DNA of 64,000 nucleotides from Streptomyces sp. Tue 6430 (GTDB taxonomy: Bacteria; Actinomycetota; Actinomycetes; Streptomycetales; Streptomycetaceae), in the NCBI GenBank assembly GCA_021568835.1, contig JAKGSH010000006.1, positions 48,437 to 112,436 of the forward strand. The letters run 5' to 3'. Both the position numbers and the translations under genes were made by a program. The notes beneath the pieces are model-generated. The model was not told the DNA's origin. It saw only the letters and a program-made list of their open reading frames with translations, and did no database searches. Within the stretch, counting starts at the first letter, position 1. Each line of letters opens with the position of its first letter. Below are positions 35,035 to 44,924 of the stretch, piece after piece.

Positions 35035-35552
35035 GTGTACGAGCCGAACGTGGTCGGGGACTGGCACGAGTACGACGAGCATGCCGGTCTGCGGGTCCGC
35101 GTCCACCGTCTGGAGCGGGCGGAGCCGCCCCGGGGACGCGACGACGCGGCCGAGGGGCTGACGTATTTCACCCTGCGGGTGACCGTCGAGAACCGCGGCG
35201 AGCAGAGCCTGGGCGTCCATCTGGAGGACGGGCAGATCGACGTGCGGATCGGACCCGACGGCGAGAGCGCCTTCATCGACTGGCGCAACTCGCAGTTCAT
35301 CGAGGGCTTCGACGTCTACCCGCTGCGCCGCGCCACCGCCGTGCTGTACGCCGCCGGGCCCGAGGCCGCGCTGGGCCAGGTCGACGTGCAGATCCAGCTG
35401 CGCGTCGACGAGGAGTGGGCCGGGCGGCGGATGTGGGTCGGCGGCGTCGGCCTGCACGAGGGCCCGCCGGGGCCCCCGCCGCGGTCCGCGACAGCCTGGC
35501 GCGCCAGGTGAGCAACTTCCTGCGCGACCAGGCCGAAGAGGGCACCGCCTGA
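35035..35552 (+). CDS. Unknown protein, beta-rich, frameshifted near the end
   Basis: 172 residues after one added base near 35483. Start GTG at 35035 after GAGAGGTGG. It begins YEPNVVGDWHEYDEHAGLRVRV and contains YFTLRVTVENRGEQSLGVHL and VQIQLRVDEEWAGRRMW, alternating beta-strand patterns as in immunoglobulin-like or DUF4352-like domains, with no signal peptide or membrane helix. The C-terminus is helical (LARQVSNFLRDQAEE). I do not recognise the family. It is convergent with hemC. Confidence 0.7.
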
Positions 35553-35577
35553 CGCCCGGGCCGGCGCCCCGTCCGGC

Positions 35578-36522
35578 TCAGTGCGGGATGCCGTCGATGA
35601 TCTCGCGGGCGCCCTGACGCAGCAGCGCGACGGCCACCGACGTGCCGAGCGTGGCCGGGTCGAGGCGGCCCGCCCACTCGTGGGCGTTCAGCCTGGTCTT
35701 GCCGTCCGGGGTGAACACGCAGGCCCGCAGGGAGAGTTCGCCACCGCGGTCCACCCGCGCGAAACCGGCGATGGGACTGTTGCAGTGGCCCTGCAGGACG
35801 TGCAGGAACATCCGCTCGGCGGTGGCCTCCCGGTGGGTCACCGGATCACCGAGCCCGCTGACCGCGTCGATCAGGTCGCCGTCGCCCGCACGGCACTGGA
35901 GGGCGAGGATGCCCGCGCCGATGGGCGGCATCATCGTCTCCGGCGAGAGCACCTCGCTGATCACGTCCGGCCGGCCGATGCGCTCCAGGCCCGACACCGC
36001 GAGCAGCAGCGCGTCCGCCTCGCCCGCCGCGAGCTTCGCCAGCCGCCGGTTGGCGTTGCCGCGGAACGGCACGCACTCCAGATGCGGGTGGGTCGCGGCC
36101 AGCTGGGCGATCCGGCGCACCGAGGAGGTGCCGATCCGGGTCCCCGCCGGGAGTTCGTCCAGGGTGAGCCCGCCCGGGTGCACGAGGGCGTCCCGGATGT
36201 CGTCCCGCTTCAGGAACGCCGCGAAGACCGTGCCGGCCGGCAGGGGCCGGTCCGCGGGGACGTCCTTGACGCAGTGGACCGCGAGGTCGGCCTCACCGGC
36301 CAGCAGGGCCGCGTCGACCTCCTTGGTGAACGCGCCCTTCCCCTCGACCTGGGACAGGTCCCCCAGCCACTTGTCGCCGGTGGTCCTCACGGGGACGACC
36401 TCGGTGCGCACACCGGGGTGCAGGGCGGCCAACTCCGCGCGGACGCGCTCCACCTGGGCCAGGGCCATGGGCGAGTCGCGGGAGACGATGCGGATCAGTT
36501 CCGGAACGGACATGCGGGACAC
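35578..36522 (-). CDS. hemC: Hydroxymethylbilane synthase (porphobilinogen deaminase), divergent paralogue
   Basis: 314 residues, intact. Condenses four porphobilinogen molecules to hydroxymethylbilane. Motifs: [76 protein letters not shown], and [13 protein letters not shown]; the Cys (about 246) is the expected dipyrromethane anchor. Several signatures differ from the usual HemC (HCVKDVP for [15 protein letters not shown] for EGGCQVP). GTG at 36522 lies 6 bases after GAGGG; the ATG at 36513 is an alternative. No other heme genes are adjacent, so this may be a second, accessory copy. Confidence 0.86.
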   Translation of the reverse strand: MSRMSVPELIRIVSRDSPMALAQVERVRAELAALHPGVRTEVVPVRTTGDKWLGDLSQVEGKGAFTKEVDAALLAGEADLAVHCVKDVPADRPLPAGTVFAAFLKRDDIRDALVHPGGLTLDELPAGTRIGTSSVRRIAQLAATHPHLECVPFRGNANRRLAKLAAGEADALLLAVSGLERIGRPDVISEVLSPETMMPPIGAGILALQCRAGDGDLIDAVSGLGDPVTHREATAERMFLHVLQGHCNSPIAGFARVDRGGELSLRACVFTPDGKTRLNAHEWAGRLDPATLGTSVAVALLRQGAREIIDGIPH

Positions 36523-36673
36523 GATAGACCCTCGGGAGGGCCGCCGTTAGACGCTCGGGCCAAGCGCGTCCCGTCCCGGACACGGGATCACGCCGGGAGC
36601 GGGCGCGCCGGTCCGGGGCCGGTCCCGCGTCCCGCTCGGGTCCTGCGCCCCGGGACCGGCCCGGGTCACCGGG

Positions 36674-37449
36674 TCACGCGTACGCGTCGAAGGTGATCCC
36701 GGACGGCTTGGCCGAGTTGAGGTGGTTGCCGAAGCTGTCGTCCCGCAGGCCGAAGTGGGCGCTGCCGAAGTCGTAGGTGCTCAACTTCTCGCGCACGCCC
36801 GCCGGGTAGCCGTTCCAGCCGACCAGCGGCGGGTACTGCCAGGTGCCCTTGTGGTTCTCCGGCGGCTCGTCACCCGAGCCGGCGAGCCGGAAGCAGTGCG
36901 TGCTGATGCCGTCCTTGTGGTAGACGACCTTCGCGTGGGTGCCGTCGAAGCGGACCCCGGAGGCGGCCGTGACGGTGAACGAGCCGTGGTTGGACGTCGA
37001 GACGTACTTCACCGCGTCGTTCTGGACCCACACCACGACGTGCTCCCAGTCGTGCCGGTGCCCGCCGATGCTGGTGCCCGCCAGCGCCTGGTCCTTCTCG
37101 AAGTACAGGCCGTACAGGTAGGCGCACCAGCCGTTGTCGCACTTGTAGCGGGAGTAGCTGTTGGTGTTGTCGAGGTCCGAGGCGTCACGGCAGTTGCCGT
37201 TGAGGGCGCCGGTCGGGTTGAGGCCGCCGTTGACGCTTCCGTCGGGGCCGATCGCGGGGTCGAGTAGCAGCCGTCCGTGTCGTAGTCGAAGGCGGGCTGG
37301 TACGCGCGCTCACCCGCCTCGGCGTTGGCCGGCAGGGCCGTGGGCGGGGCGGCGTGGGCGATCGTGGGGACGGCGACGACGAGCGCGGCGGCACCGGCGA
37401 GTCCGGTGAGCCATCTCCTGCCGTGCTTCTTGAACGTGGGTGACGACAC
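36674..37449 (-). CDS. Secreted Nep1-like protein (NPP1/NLP family), frameshifted
   Basis: 258 residues after one added base near 37262. Signal peptide: KKHGRRW, then LTGLAGAAALVVAVPTIAHA, cleavage near residue 32-33. The mature part contains DGCYSTP, the hallmark heptapeptide GHRHDWE (about 129-135) and HVVVWVQ, as in necrosis- and ethylene-inducing proteins. Family members from plant-associated microbes bind sphingolipids (GIPC) of plant membranes and are cytolytic; many others are not toxic. Cysteine pairs (DGCYS; CRDAS; KCDNGWCAY) fit a disulfide-stabilised type. GTG at 37449 follows GAGGAGG. A 9-bp inverted repeat lies 125 bases upstream. Confidence 0.88.
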
Positions 37450-37573
37450 TGCGTCCTCCTCAGGACCGGGCGCAGCCGAACGGCTGTGGGGAAAAGGAAG
37501 TTCAGCTTCCCGATCCTCACTTCCGCGCCAAGGGCCGCGGGCGTCCCGGTGGTGAAGCGCAGCCCAACACCTG

Positions 37574-37596
37574 TCTCCTGACGTCATGTCAGGAGA
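37574..37596. promoter_or_regulatory. Perfect 9-bp inverted repeat between response regulator and NLP gene
   Basis: tctcctgac - gtcat - gtcaggaga: 9-bp arms, 5-base loop. It lies 43 bases past the stop of the minus-strand response regulator and 125 bases upstream of the NLP gene on the same strand. It could be a terminator stem (no T-run follows) or an operator. Confidence 0.6.
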
Positions 37597-37639
37597 TGCG
37601 GGGTGTGCGGGAGGCCGGCCGACGGGCCGGTTCCGTCGG

Positions 37640-38331
37640 TCAGAGGTGGTGGCCCGGCGGCAGCGGCGGGGCCTGGACCAGGCCCGTCCGGTAGGCGATG
37701 ACGACCAGTTGGGCACGGTCGCGGGCGCCCAGCTTGGTCATGGCGCGGTGGACGTGGGTGCGTACGGTCAGCGGGCTCAGGAACAGCTTCTCCGCGATCT
37801 CGTCGTTGGAGTGGCCCTCGGCCACCCAGGACATCACCTCGCGTTCGCGTGCGGTGAGCACGGACAGGTCGTCGGGCGCGGCCGGCCGGGCGCCCTCGGC
37901 GGGGAGGTGAGGAAACGGGTGATCAGGGCGCGGGTGGCGAGCGGCGACAGCAGGGACTCGCCGGAGGCCACGGTGCGGATGCCGTCGAGGAGGGCGTCGG
38001 CGGTGACGTCCTTGCCGAGGAAGCCGCTCGCGCCGGAGCGCAGCGCGGCGGCGACGTACTCGTCGATCTCGAAGGTCGTCAGGATCAGCACGCGCGTGGC
38101 GGACAGGTCCGGGTCGGCGCAGACGGCGGCGGTGGCGGCGAGACCGTCGGTGCCGGGCATACGGATGTCCATCAGGACGACGTCCGGCCGGTGCTCACGG
38201 GTCAGTTCGACCGCTTCGGCGCCGTCGGCCGCCTCGGCGACGACCTCCATGTCGTCGCAGGAGTCGATGAGGATCCGGAAGGTGGCCCGCAGCAGGGCCT
38301 GGTCGTCGGCGAGCAGTACGCGGATGGTCAT
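37640..38331 (-). CDS. NarL/LuxR-type response regulator (no adjacent kinase), frameshifted
   Basis: 230 residues after one added base near 37905. Receiver: VLLADDQALLRATFRIL, phosphosite Asp in VVLMDIRMPGTDG (about 54), Lys in GASGFLGKDV (about 105). Output: LTAREREVMSWVAEGHSNDEIAEKL with VRTHVHRAMTKLGARDR, a LuxR helix-turn-helix. ATG at 38331 after GAGAACGGA. Such regulators usually sit beside a histidine kinase; none is seen on either side, so it is an orphan here. Confidence 0.88.
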
Positions 38332-38806
38332 GACGTCCGTTCTCGGGGTCCGCGCCGCGGACCGGTCGGGGTACCCGGCCGTGGTCCGGGAGGGAGCTGC
38401 CCCATGGTGAGGGACGGGGAGCCCCCGTGTCGTCGTGCGGCCGCCGCACATCCGGCGTACTCGTCCCGCCGTACGTCCGCCGCGCCCGTCCGCCGCGAGG
38501 GGGACCGGCGCGTGCGCGAGAGGACCCCGGCGGGTCCGCACGGACCCGCCGGGGCACGCCGTCGTCGGGCCGGCCCGACGACCGTCGGCGGGCCGCCGCC
38601 GTTCTCGCCGGCGCCGCACCCGTCGACCACGGGGGCGACGCCGGCGGCGATCTGCACGCGGCCGGGGCGCTTGTCGGTCCTCCCGTCCACCGTGATCTCG
38701 CGACCTCGCGGGCGTGCGGGCGTGCGGGCGTTCCCCCGGACCCCGCCGGGGGAACGGTTTCTCCTCTCCGGTAATCTCGCGCGCCAGGCCGTCAGAGGAG
38801 AGAGCC
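38332..38806. other. Divergent region between response regulator and DoxX gene
   Basis: 475 bases in which I find no recognisable gene on either strand. GC-rich, with short repeats such as gcgggcgtgcgggcg near 38705. A partner kinase for the response regulator is absent. Confidence 0.6.
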
Positions 38807-39194
38807 GTGCCCGGTCCCACCGTTCGCCCCTGTTGCTCGCGGGCCTCCTGGCCTCCGCGGGCGTCGCCCACTTCGCCGCGCCGCGCACCTTCGACGCGAT
38901 CGTGCCGCGCGCCCTGCCGGGTTCGCCGCGGGCCTGGACGTACGCGAGCGGCGCCGTCGAACTGGCCCTGGCCGCCGGTGTCGCCCTGCCCGCGACCCGC
39001 AGGAGGGCCGCGTCGGCGACGGCCGCGTTCTTCGTCGGCGTCTTCCCCGCCAACGTCAAGATGGCCGTGGACTGGCGCCACCGCCCGACCCCGTTCAAGG
39101 CCGCCGCCGTCGGCCGGCTGCCCTCCAGGTGCCCCTCGTCCTGTGGGCCCGCAATGTCGCACGGAACACGCGGAAGACGGAAGGAACCCCGTGA
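38807..39194 (+). CDS. DoxX-like integral membrane protein, frameshifted
   Basis: 129 residues after two added bases (near 38818 and 39121). GTG at 38807 lies just after AGAGGAGAG. Hydrophobic segments: SPLLLAGLLASAGVAHF, TYASGAVELALAAGVAL, TAAFFVGVFPANVKMAVDW and a C-terminal LPLQVPLVLWA helix, four in total as in DoxX/DoxD-like proteins. In mycobacteria, DoxX partners a superoxide dismutase and a thiol oxidoreductase; here the next gene, overlapping by GTGA, is a peroxiredoxin, which supports a redox-defence pair. Confidence 0.75.
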
Positions 39195-39661
39195 GCAAGG
39201 CACTCGAGACCGGTGACCTGGTCGAGGACTTCGCGCTGCCGGACGAGACCGGCACCGTCCGCAGGCTCACCGAACTGCTCGCCGAGGGACCCGTCGTCCT
39301 GTTCTTCTACCCCGCCGCCCTCACCGCCGGCTGCACCGCGGAGGCCTGCCACTTCCGCGACCTCGCCGCCGAGTTCGCCGCCGTCGGCGCGCGTCCCGTC
39401 GGCATCAGCGGCGACTCCGTCGACCGGCAGCAGGAGTTCGCCGGCCGCCACACGCTCGGCATGCCGCTGCTGTCCGACGCCGACGGCACCGTGCGGGAAC
39501 GGTTCGGCGTGAAACGCGGCTTCTCCCTGGCCCCCACCAAACGCGTCACCTTCGTCATCGGCCGGGACCGCACCGTCCTGGCGGCCGTCCGCAGCGAACT
39601 GCGGATGAACACCCACGCCGACCGCGCCCTGGAGGTGCTGCGCGCCCACCGCGCCCGATAG
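39191..39661 (+). CDS. Peroxiredoxin (Bcp/PrxQ type)
   Basis: 156 residues, intact. Reduces hydrogen and organic hydroperoxides with thiol electrons. The active site is YPAALTAGCTAEACHF: peroxidatic Cys about residue 46 and a second Cys five residues later, the PrxQ/Bcp arrangement. The usual PxxxTPGCT has Ala for Pro. Further marks: GISGDSVDRQQEFAGRH and PLLSDADGTVRERFGV. GTG start at 39191 overlaps the DoxX stop, so they are translated together. Confidence 0.9.
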   Translation: MSKALETGDLVEDFALPDETGTVRRLTELLAEGPVVLFFYPAALTAGCTAEACHFRDLAAEFAAVGARPVGISGDSVDRQQEFAGRHTLGMPLLSDADGTVRERFGVKRGFSLAPTKRVTFVIGRDRTVLAAVRSELRMNTHADRALEVLRAHRAR

Positions 39662-39673
39662 CCGCACGGGCCC

Positions 39674-39691
39674 GTCCCGCCGCGGCGGGAC
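39674..39691. terminator. Palindrome after peroxiredoxin, possible terminator
   Basis: gtcccgccgcggcgggac is a perfect 18-base palindrome 12 bases after the peroxiredoxin stop, in a convergent gene junction. A hairpin of 7 bp with a 4-base loop is possible; no U-run follows. Confidence 0.45.
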
Positions 39692-39802
39692 ACGGCGGGA
39701 GAAGGGGCCGCTCGGCACGGGCGGCCGCCGGGTCGCGTACCGGGCCGGTGCCCGGCTCGGTACGGGCGGCCGCCGGCCGGTGCCCCGGGCCGGTGCCCCG
39801 GC

Positions 39803-40634
39803 TCAGAACTCCTCGTGGCGCTCCGGGTCCCCGCCCAGCCGCCGGGGCACGCGGTCCGCGATCGCCGCCATCTGCGCCGCCCCAGCTCGAAGCCGGACAC
39901 GTCCAGGTTGGCCCGCTGCCGCTGCGGGTCCGAGGACTTCGGGACGGGCACCGCGCCGAGCTGGAGGTGCCAGCGCAGCACGGCCTGGCCGGGGGTGACG
40001 CCGTGGGCCTCGGCGACGGCGGCCACGGCCGGGTCCTCCAGCAGGGCCGAGCCGCGGCCCAGCGGGCTCCAGCTCTCCGTGACGATCCCCTTGGACTGGT
40101 GGAAGGCGCGCAGCGCTTCCTGCGGGAAGAGCGGGTGCAGCTCGATCTGGTTGACGGCGGGCAGCACGCCCGTCTCCTCCTCCAGCCGCTCGATGTGCGC
40201 GGCGGTGAAGTTGGAGACGCCGATCGACCGGACCAGCCCCTCCTCCCGCAGTTCGATCATGGCGCGCCAGGAGTCGACGTACTTGTCGACGCGGGCAGCG
40301 GCCAGTGGATCAGGTACAGGTCGACCCGGTCGAGGCCGAGCCGTCGGCGGGACTCCTCAAAGGAGGCCAGGGTCTCGTCGTACCCGTGGTGGCGGCCCGG
40401 CAACTTGGTCGTCACCACGATCTCCTCGCGCGGCACACCGCCGCGCGCGATCCCGCGGCCCACGCCGGTCTCGTTGCGGTAGTTCGCCGCCGTGTCGATC
40501 AGGCGGTAGCCCAGGCCGAGCGCGCCCGCCACCGCCTCCTCCGCCTGCGCGTCGTCCATCGGCCAGGTGCCGAGGCCGATCGCCGGCAGGGTCGTTCCGT
40601 CGTTGAGCGTGCGGGCGGGGACGTGGTTCACCAT
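39803..40634 (-). CDS. Aldo/keto reductase, frameshifted
   Basis: 277 residues after two added bases (near 40292 and 39880). NADPH-dependent carbonyl reductase. The tetrad is visible: Asp and Tyr in [11 protein letters not shown], Lys in IVVTTKLPG, His in LYLIHWPLP. Also [19 protein letters not shown], and the cofactor site [21 protein letters not shown] at 40634 after GAGGGAAGG. Divergent from the TauD-type gene. Confidence 0.9.
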
Positions 40635-40793
40635 CGGGCCTTCCCTCGGCTGTGTCGTCCCTCCACCCTCGCCGACGGGGCGGGACCGGACAACCGCAGG
40701 GGCGGCGCGGGGGCGGAGGCGCTGTCGTCACGCCGCCGATCCGCTGTCACGATCTCCAGGGCCGTACCGGTGACGAGAACGAGCGGAGCGCGC

Positions 40794-41866
40794 ATGACGA
40801 TCGGGTTCGACAGCGAGGCGAGGGACGTGACGAGGGACGCGGCGCAGGGCACGGCGGGGGACGCCCCGGCGCACCCGAAGGACCGCCCGACGGTGCACGC
40901 GGCGCTCGACGAGGCGCTGGAGGAGGCCGTCCGGGACGCCGGTCTGACGCTCAGGCCGGCCGCCGGGCACATCGGCGCCGACATCGACGGCGTCGACCTG
41001 GCCGACGGCCTCGACGACGCACAGGTCGCCGCGATCAGGGCGGCGGTGCTGCGCTGGAAGGTGGTCTTCTTCCGCGGGCAGCGTCTGGACCACGCGGGGC
41101 ACGTGGCGTTCGCCCGCCGGTTCGGCGAACCGGTCGTCCCGCCAGGCGCGGCAGCGCCTCCCCGGCGGACTTCCCGAGATCGAGACCACCGCCGACCGGC
41201 TGGAACTCGGCGGCCGGTTCGGCATGGAGCACGACGAGTGGCTACGGCGCCGCCGCCACACCCTGCTGCGCGGCTGGCACCGCGATCACGGCGCGCGCGT
41301 CGACCCGCCCGCCGCGACGATCCTGCGCGCCGAGACCGTTCCCCGTACGGCGGCGACACCACCTGGTCCAACCTGGCCGCCGCCTACGCGGGACTCTCCG
41401 CGCCCCTGCGCCGCTTCGCCGACGGACTGCGCGCCGAACACCGCCTCGGCGTGGGCTATCAGCCCCGTCCCGGCGACGACGCCTACGTCCGTCACCTCCT
41501 CGACCACCAGGTCGCCTCCGTGCACCCGCTGGTACGGGTCCACCCCGAGACCGGCGAGCGGATCCTCGACGTCGACGGCTACTACGTCGAGCAGATCGCC
41601 GGCCTCTCCCGCGCGGAGAGCGCGGCGATCCTGGAACTGCTGCTGGCGGAGGCGACCCGCCCGAGTACACGGTGCGCTTCCGCTGGGAACCGGGCAGCGT
41701 GGCCTTCTGGGACAACCGTGCCACCATCCACCTCGCCCCCGCCGACAACGCCCACCTCGGTTTCCCGCGCACCGTGCACCGCGTGATGCTCACGGGAGAC
41801 GTCCCGGTCGGCGTGGACGGCGCGCCCTCGGAGCCGGTCACGGGGACGGAGCCGGGCCGCTGGTGA
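40794..41866 (+). CDS. TauD/TfdA-family Fe(II)/2-oxoglutarate dioxygenase, frameshifted
   Basis: About 358 residues after bridging frame changes near 41143 (two bases), 41343 and 41663. Features: [43 protein letters not shown], the metal-binding HxD in [25 protein letters not shown], and [19 protein letters not shown] then [10 protein letters not shown], carrying the distal His and the 2-oxoglutarate Arg. Substrate (taurine, sulfonate, arylalkanoate or other) cannot be told. ATG at 40794. Divergent from the aldo/keto reductase. Confidence 0.87.
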
Positions 41867-41899
41867 GGCCGCCGCGGCAGGGCGGACGCCCGGCGGCGC

Positions 41900-41944
41900 G
41901 TCCGGCACCTGTCGGTCCGGCACCCGTAGGTCCGGCACCCGCCG
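41900..41944 (+). repeat. Three tandem 15-bp repeats between convergent genes
   Basis: gtccggcacctgtcg, then gtccggcacccgtag, then gtccggcacccgccg, back to back, between the stops of the dioxygenase (41866) and the luciferase-like gene (41960). No coding role seen. Confidence 0.85.
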
Positions 41945-41959
41945 GCCCGACGGCCGTCC

Positions 41960-42985
41960 TCAGACGTTCGGTTTCCACCCGAGCGCCGGTCCCAGCGCGG
42001 TCGCCATGTCGGTGAGGATCTGTACGTAGTCCTCGTGGTCGAAGCTGAACGGGAGGGCGAAGGCGACCTCGTCGATCTCGCGGAACGCCGCGTGCGCGCG
42101 GAGGCGTTCGGCGAGTTCGGCGGAGGGGCCGACCAGGTCCGGGGCGAACATCAGCCGGGCCGGGCCCTGCGGGGACGCGGTGCGCGGAAGGCGCTCGGCG
42201 GCGAACCGCTCGTACTTCGCGCGCTGCCGGGGCGTCGCGGAGTCGGTGGGGACGACGACGAGGCCCTGCGAGACGCGCGCCGCGTCCCCGTCCGGGTGCG
42301 CGGCACGGAAAGCGCGCACCTGCGCGAGCTGGACGTCGGCGAAGTCCCGTGCCCCGTCGGGGCTTTCGGCCTTCACCACGCTGCTGGTGAGGAGGTTCAC
42401 GCCGTTCTCCCCGGCCCACCGCGCCGAGCCGAGGCTGCCGCCGCCGTACCACAGGCGGCCGGCCAGGCCGGGGGAGTGCGGCTGTACGCGGTCGGAGAAC
42501 ACCTCGAAGCCCTCGACGCCGCTGAAACCGGTGGCGGCTCGCCGCGCACCAGGTCGAGCAGCCGCCGCACCCTCCCGTACCCGAAGTCCTCGGCGTCGGC
42601 GGTGTCCGGGTACAGGGCCTGCTTGACGCGGTCGTAGTGCATCGGCGGGCCGACGCTCACCCCCGGATTGAGCCGGCCCCCGACAGGACGTCGACGGTCG
42701 CGAGGTCCTCCGCCAGCCGCAGCGGGTTCTCCCAGCCCAGCGGGATCACCGCGGTCCCCAGCTCGATGCGGCTGGTGCGCTGCGAGGCGGCCGCCAGGAG
42801 GGCGACGGGGGAGGAGATGCCGTACTGGAGGTGCCGGTGGCGCACCCAGGCGCTGTCGAAGCCCAGCCGCTCGCCCAGCTCGATGACCTCCAGGGTGGCC
42901 TCGTGCCCGCGGCGCGGGTCGGCCCCGTCGAACAGGCCGATGGTGAGGAAGCCCAGCTTGCGCAGTGGGCGGGAGCGGTCGGCAT
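41960..42985 (-). CDS. LLM-class flavin-dependent oxidoreductase, frameshifted
   Basis: 342 residues after three added bases (near 42970, 42675 and 42535). Luciferase-like monooxygenase fold: KLGFLTIGLFDGADPRRGHE, FDSAWVRHRHLQYGISSPVALLAAASQ, IELGTAVIPLGWENPLRLAEDLATVDVLSGG, LNPGVSVGPP and LWYGGGSLGSARWAGENGVNLLTS. Probably F420- or FMN-dependent; substrate unknown. ATG at 42985 with GAGGGAGG five bases upstream decides the start. Confidence 0.87.
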
Positions 42986-43053
42986 CGTTTCCTCCCTCGT
43001 CGGCGGCGGGCACCGCGTACACACCGTGCTCATACGATTGTCGCAGTGAAGGG

Positions 43054-44557
43054 TCAGGTCAGCGGGATGACGACCTCGTCCTCGACCGGCGGGTCCAGCT
43101 CCTGCGCGCGGTTGCCGGTGGCCGCGAAACACCGCAGCCGTACGCTCTCGGGGCTCACGTCCAGCCGCAGGAAGCACTTGAAGAACGGAGGGCTGTACGT
43201 CGCCGAGCTCGGTGAGAACAGCGAGGTGTAGATCTTGCGCACGGGCAGCCGGAACCGCGCCCCGCGGTCCGGCCGGCGGGCGGTGCCCAGCAGGGTGGCG
43301 ACCAGCCGGATCCGCCGGGTGATCCGCACCGGGCCGCCCGGGCCCCGGGTCGGCGGGATGCCCAGCCGCTCGGCGACCACCGCGGTCGCCTCGGCCTCGG
43401 TGATCTCGAACAGCCGGCGCAGCCGCAGCCGCCGGCCGTACAGGCGGCTGTAGAAGGCGAGGGAGTCGCCGCGCAGCGGATAGCAGCGGAAAGCGGCCTC
43501 CGTGACCCCGCCGACGGCGACCCGCGGGATGGTGTGCGTGGCGTGCATGAACGCGCCGCCGCCGCCCGCGACGACGTACTGGAGCGTGCGGCCGTCCGCC
43601 AGGGGCACCGGATAACGCTGGTAGTTGTGGATGTCGCCGCCGATCGCCGCGACGAACCGGTGCGCGGGGTCGCGCACGATCTCGTCGACCGTGCCGCCGC
43701 CCTCGATCGGGCAGGGGTGGTGCCCGCCGTCCACGTACAGCGGCGAGCCGGTGACCAGGATCTTCGGGCGCGGCCCGCGCGCCACCTCCCGCAGCCAGGC
43801 GCCCTGTTCGGCGTCCAGGGTGCCGAGCAGGCCGGTGTCGATGCCGATGATCCGCACCGGCCCGGAGTCGATCGCCCAGTACGGGCCGGGCTGCACGGCC
43901 TGTTGGGACGGATGGCTCCGCAACGCCCGTGCGGAGGCGAGCCGTTCGCCGTCACCGCGGCGCGGGCGGTGCCAGAGCCGGGAGCGCAGCCAGGCCCGGC
44001 CGAACGGCCGGGGCGCGGGCTCCTCGGGCAGCGGCGGGGCGTCGCCGCAGAAGACCCGCATGAAGGCGCCGAGGTCCTCGTACCAGTCGTGGTTGCCGGG
44101 TATCGCGTAGATCGGCGCCCGGTAGTCGCGGTACGGGCGGAAGAACTTGCCGGCGTAGTCGTCCGCGCCGCCCACGGGATAGATGACGTCGCTGGCCAGG
44201 ACGGCGAAGCTGCTCCCCGACCGGCCTTCAGGAACCCCGGTACGACGGCGTACTGGGGTCGTCGCCCTCGCCCGTGTCGCCGATCACCATGAAGGAGAAG
44301 CGGTCCGGGTCCGGGCGCCGGATCACCTTGTCCGCCGGCGCCCCGGCCGCCGCCCGCTGGGCGACCCACCGGCCGCGCGTACGGCCGGTGGGGTCCCCGA
44401 ACCAGGACGCCAGGACGCCGTTGCGCGCGGCCCACAGCGTCCTGGGGTCGAGCCACGAGATCCTGCGGACCTCGGAGGGCATCAACTGCTTGTAGGTGCC
44501 GGGGTCTTCGGCGCCCCAGCCGGCGCCTTCGGCGGTATCGCGTGAGGAGTCGGGCAC
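43054..44557 (-). CDS. Calcineurin-like metallophosphoesterase, frameshifted
   Basis: About 501 residues after two added bases near 44255 and 44215. Metal-site motifs in order: FMVIGDTGEGDDPS, then SDVIYPVGGADDYAGKF, AIPGNHDWYEDL (GNHD), and GGDIHNYQRYPVPL (GDxHxxQ) with the C-terminal HxH-like region HATHTIPR. No signal peptide is evident. The physiological substrate is unknown. The start (GTG 44557) is uncertain, since no strong ribosome-binding site is seen. Confidence 0.84.
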
Positions 44558-44924
44558 CGGTGCACCGTAACAACGTTCCGGGGCGGGGCGGCGGGGAGGG
44601 GGACCGGATTCCGGGGCCGGGTCCGGTTCGCCCGCCCCGCTTCTCGCGCCCGGCCCGCAGAGGGTCTTCCCGCGCCCGGCCACAGCCGATGCACAGGGGC
44701 TCCCCGTCCCCGCCCCCGGTACCGAGGGATAACCCTTGAAGCGTCCGGATGTGCATGACATGCCACGGACAAGCCTGTCATCGTCCCACCAACCGCCGTG
44801 CTGAGACGGCGGGCCCGCCCCACATGTCCCGAGGTCCCGCACACCTCAGCTCGTCCCGGACAGCACATCCGGCTGCCCGGTCTGTCACCGGCCGCGCCCC
44901 GCGGCCACCGCAGGAGGAGTACGC
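44558..44924. other. Divergent region between metallophosphoesterase and M4 protease
   Basis: 367 bases with no gene seen. It contains the spaced inverted repeat ATGACA-N15-TGTCAT (44755-44781), about 145 bases before the protease start, which could be an operator. GGAGGAG near 44912 is the protease ribosome-binding site. Confidence 0.55.
44755..44781. promoter_or_regulatory. Inverted repeat ATGACA-N15-TGTCAT upstream of protease
   Basis: Perfect 6-bp arms 15 bases apart in the divergent promoter region. Size and spacing would suit a dimeric regulator. Regulator unknown; chance occurrence is possible. Confidence 0.35.
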
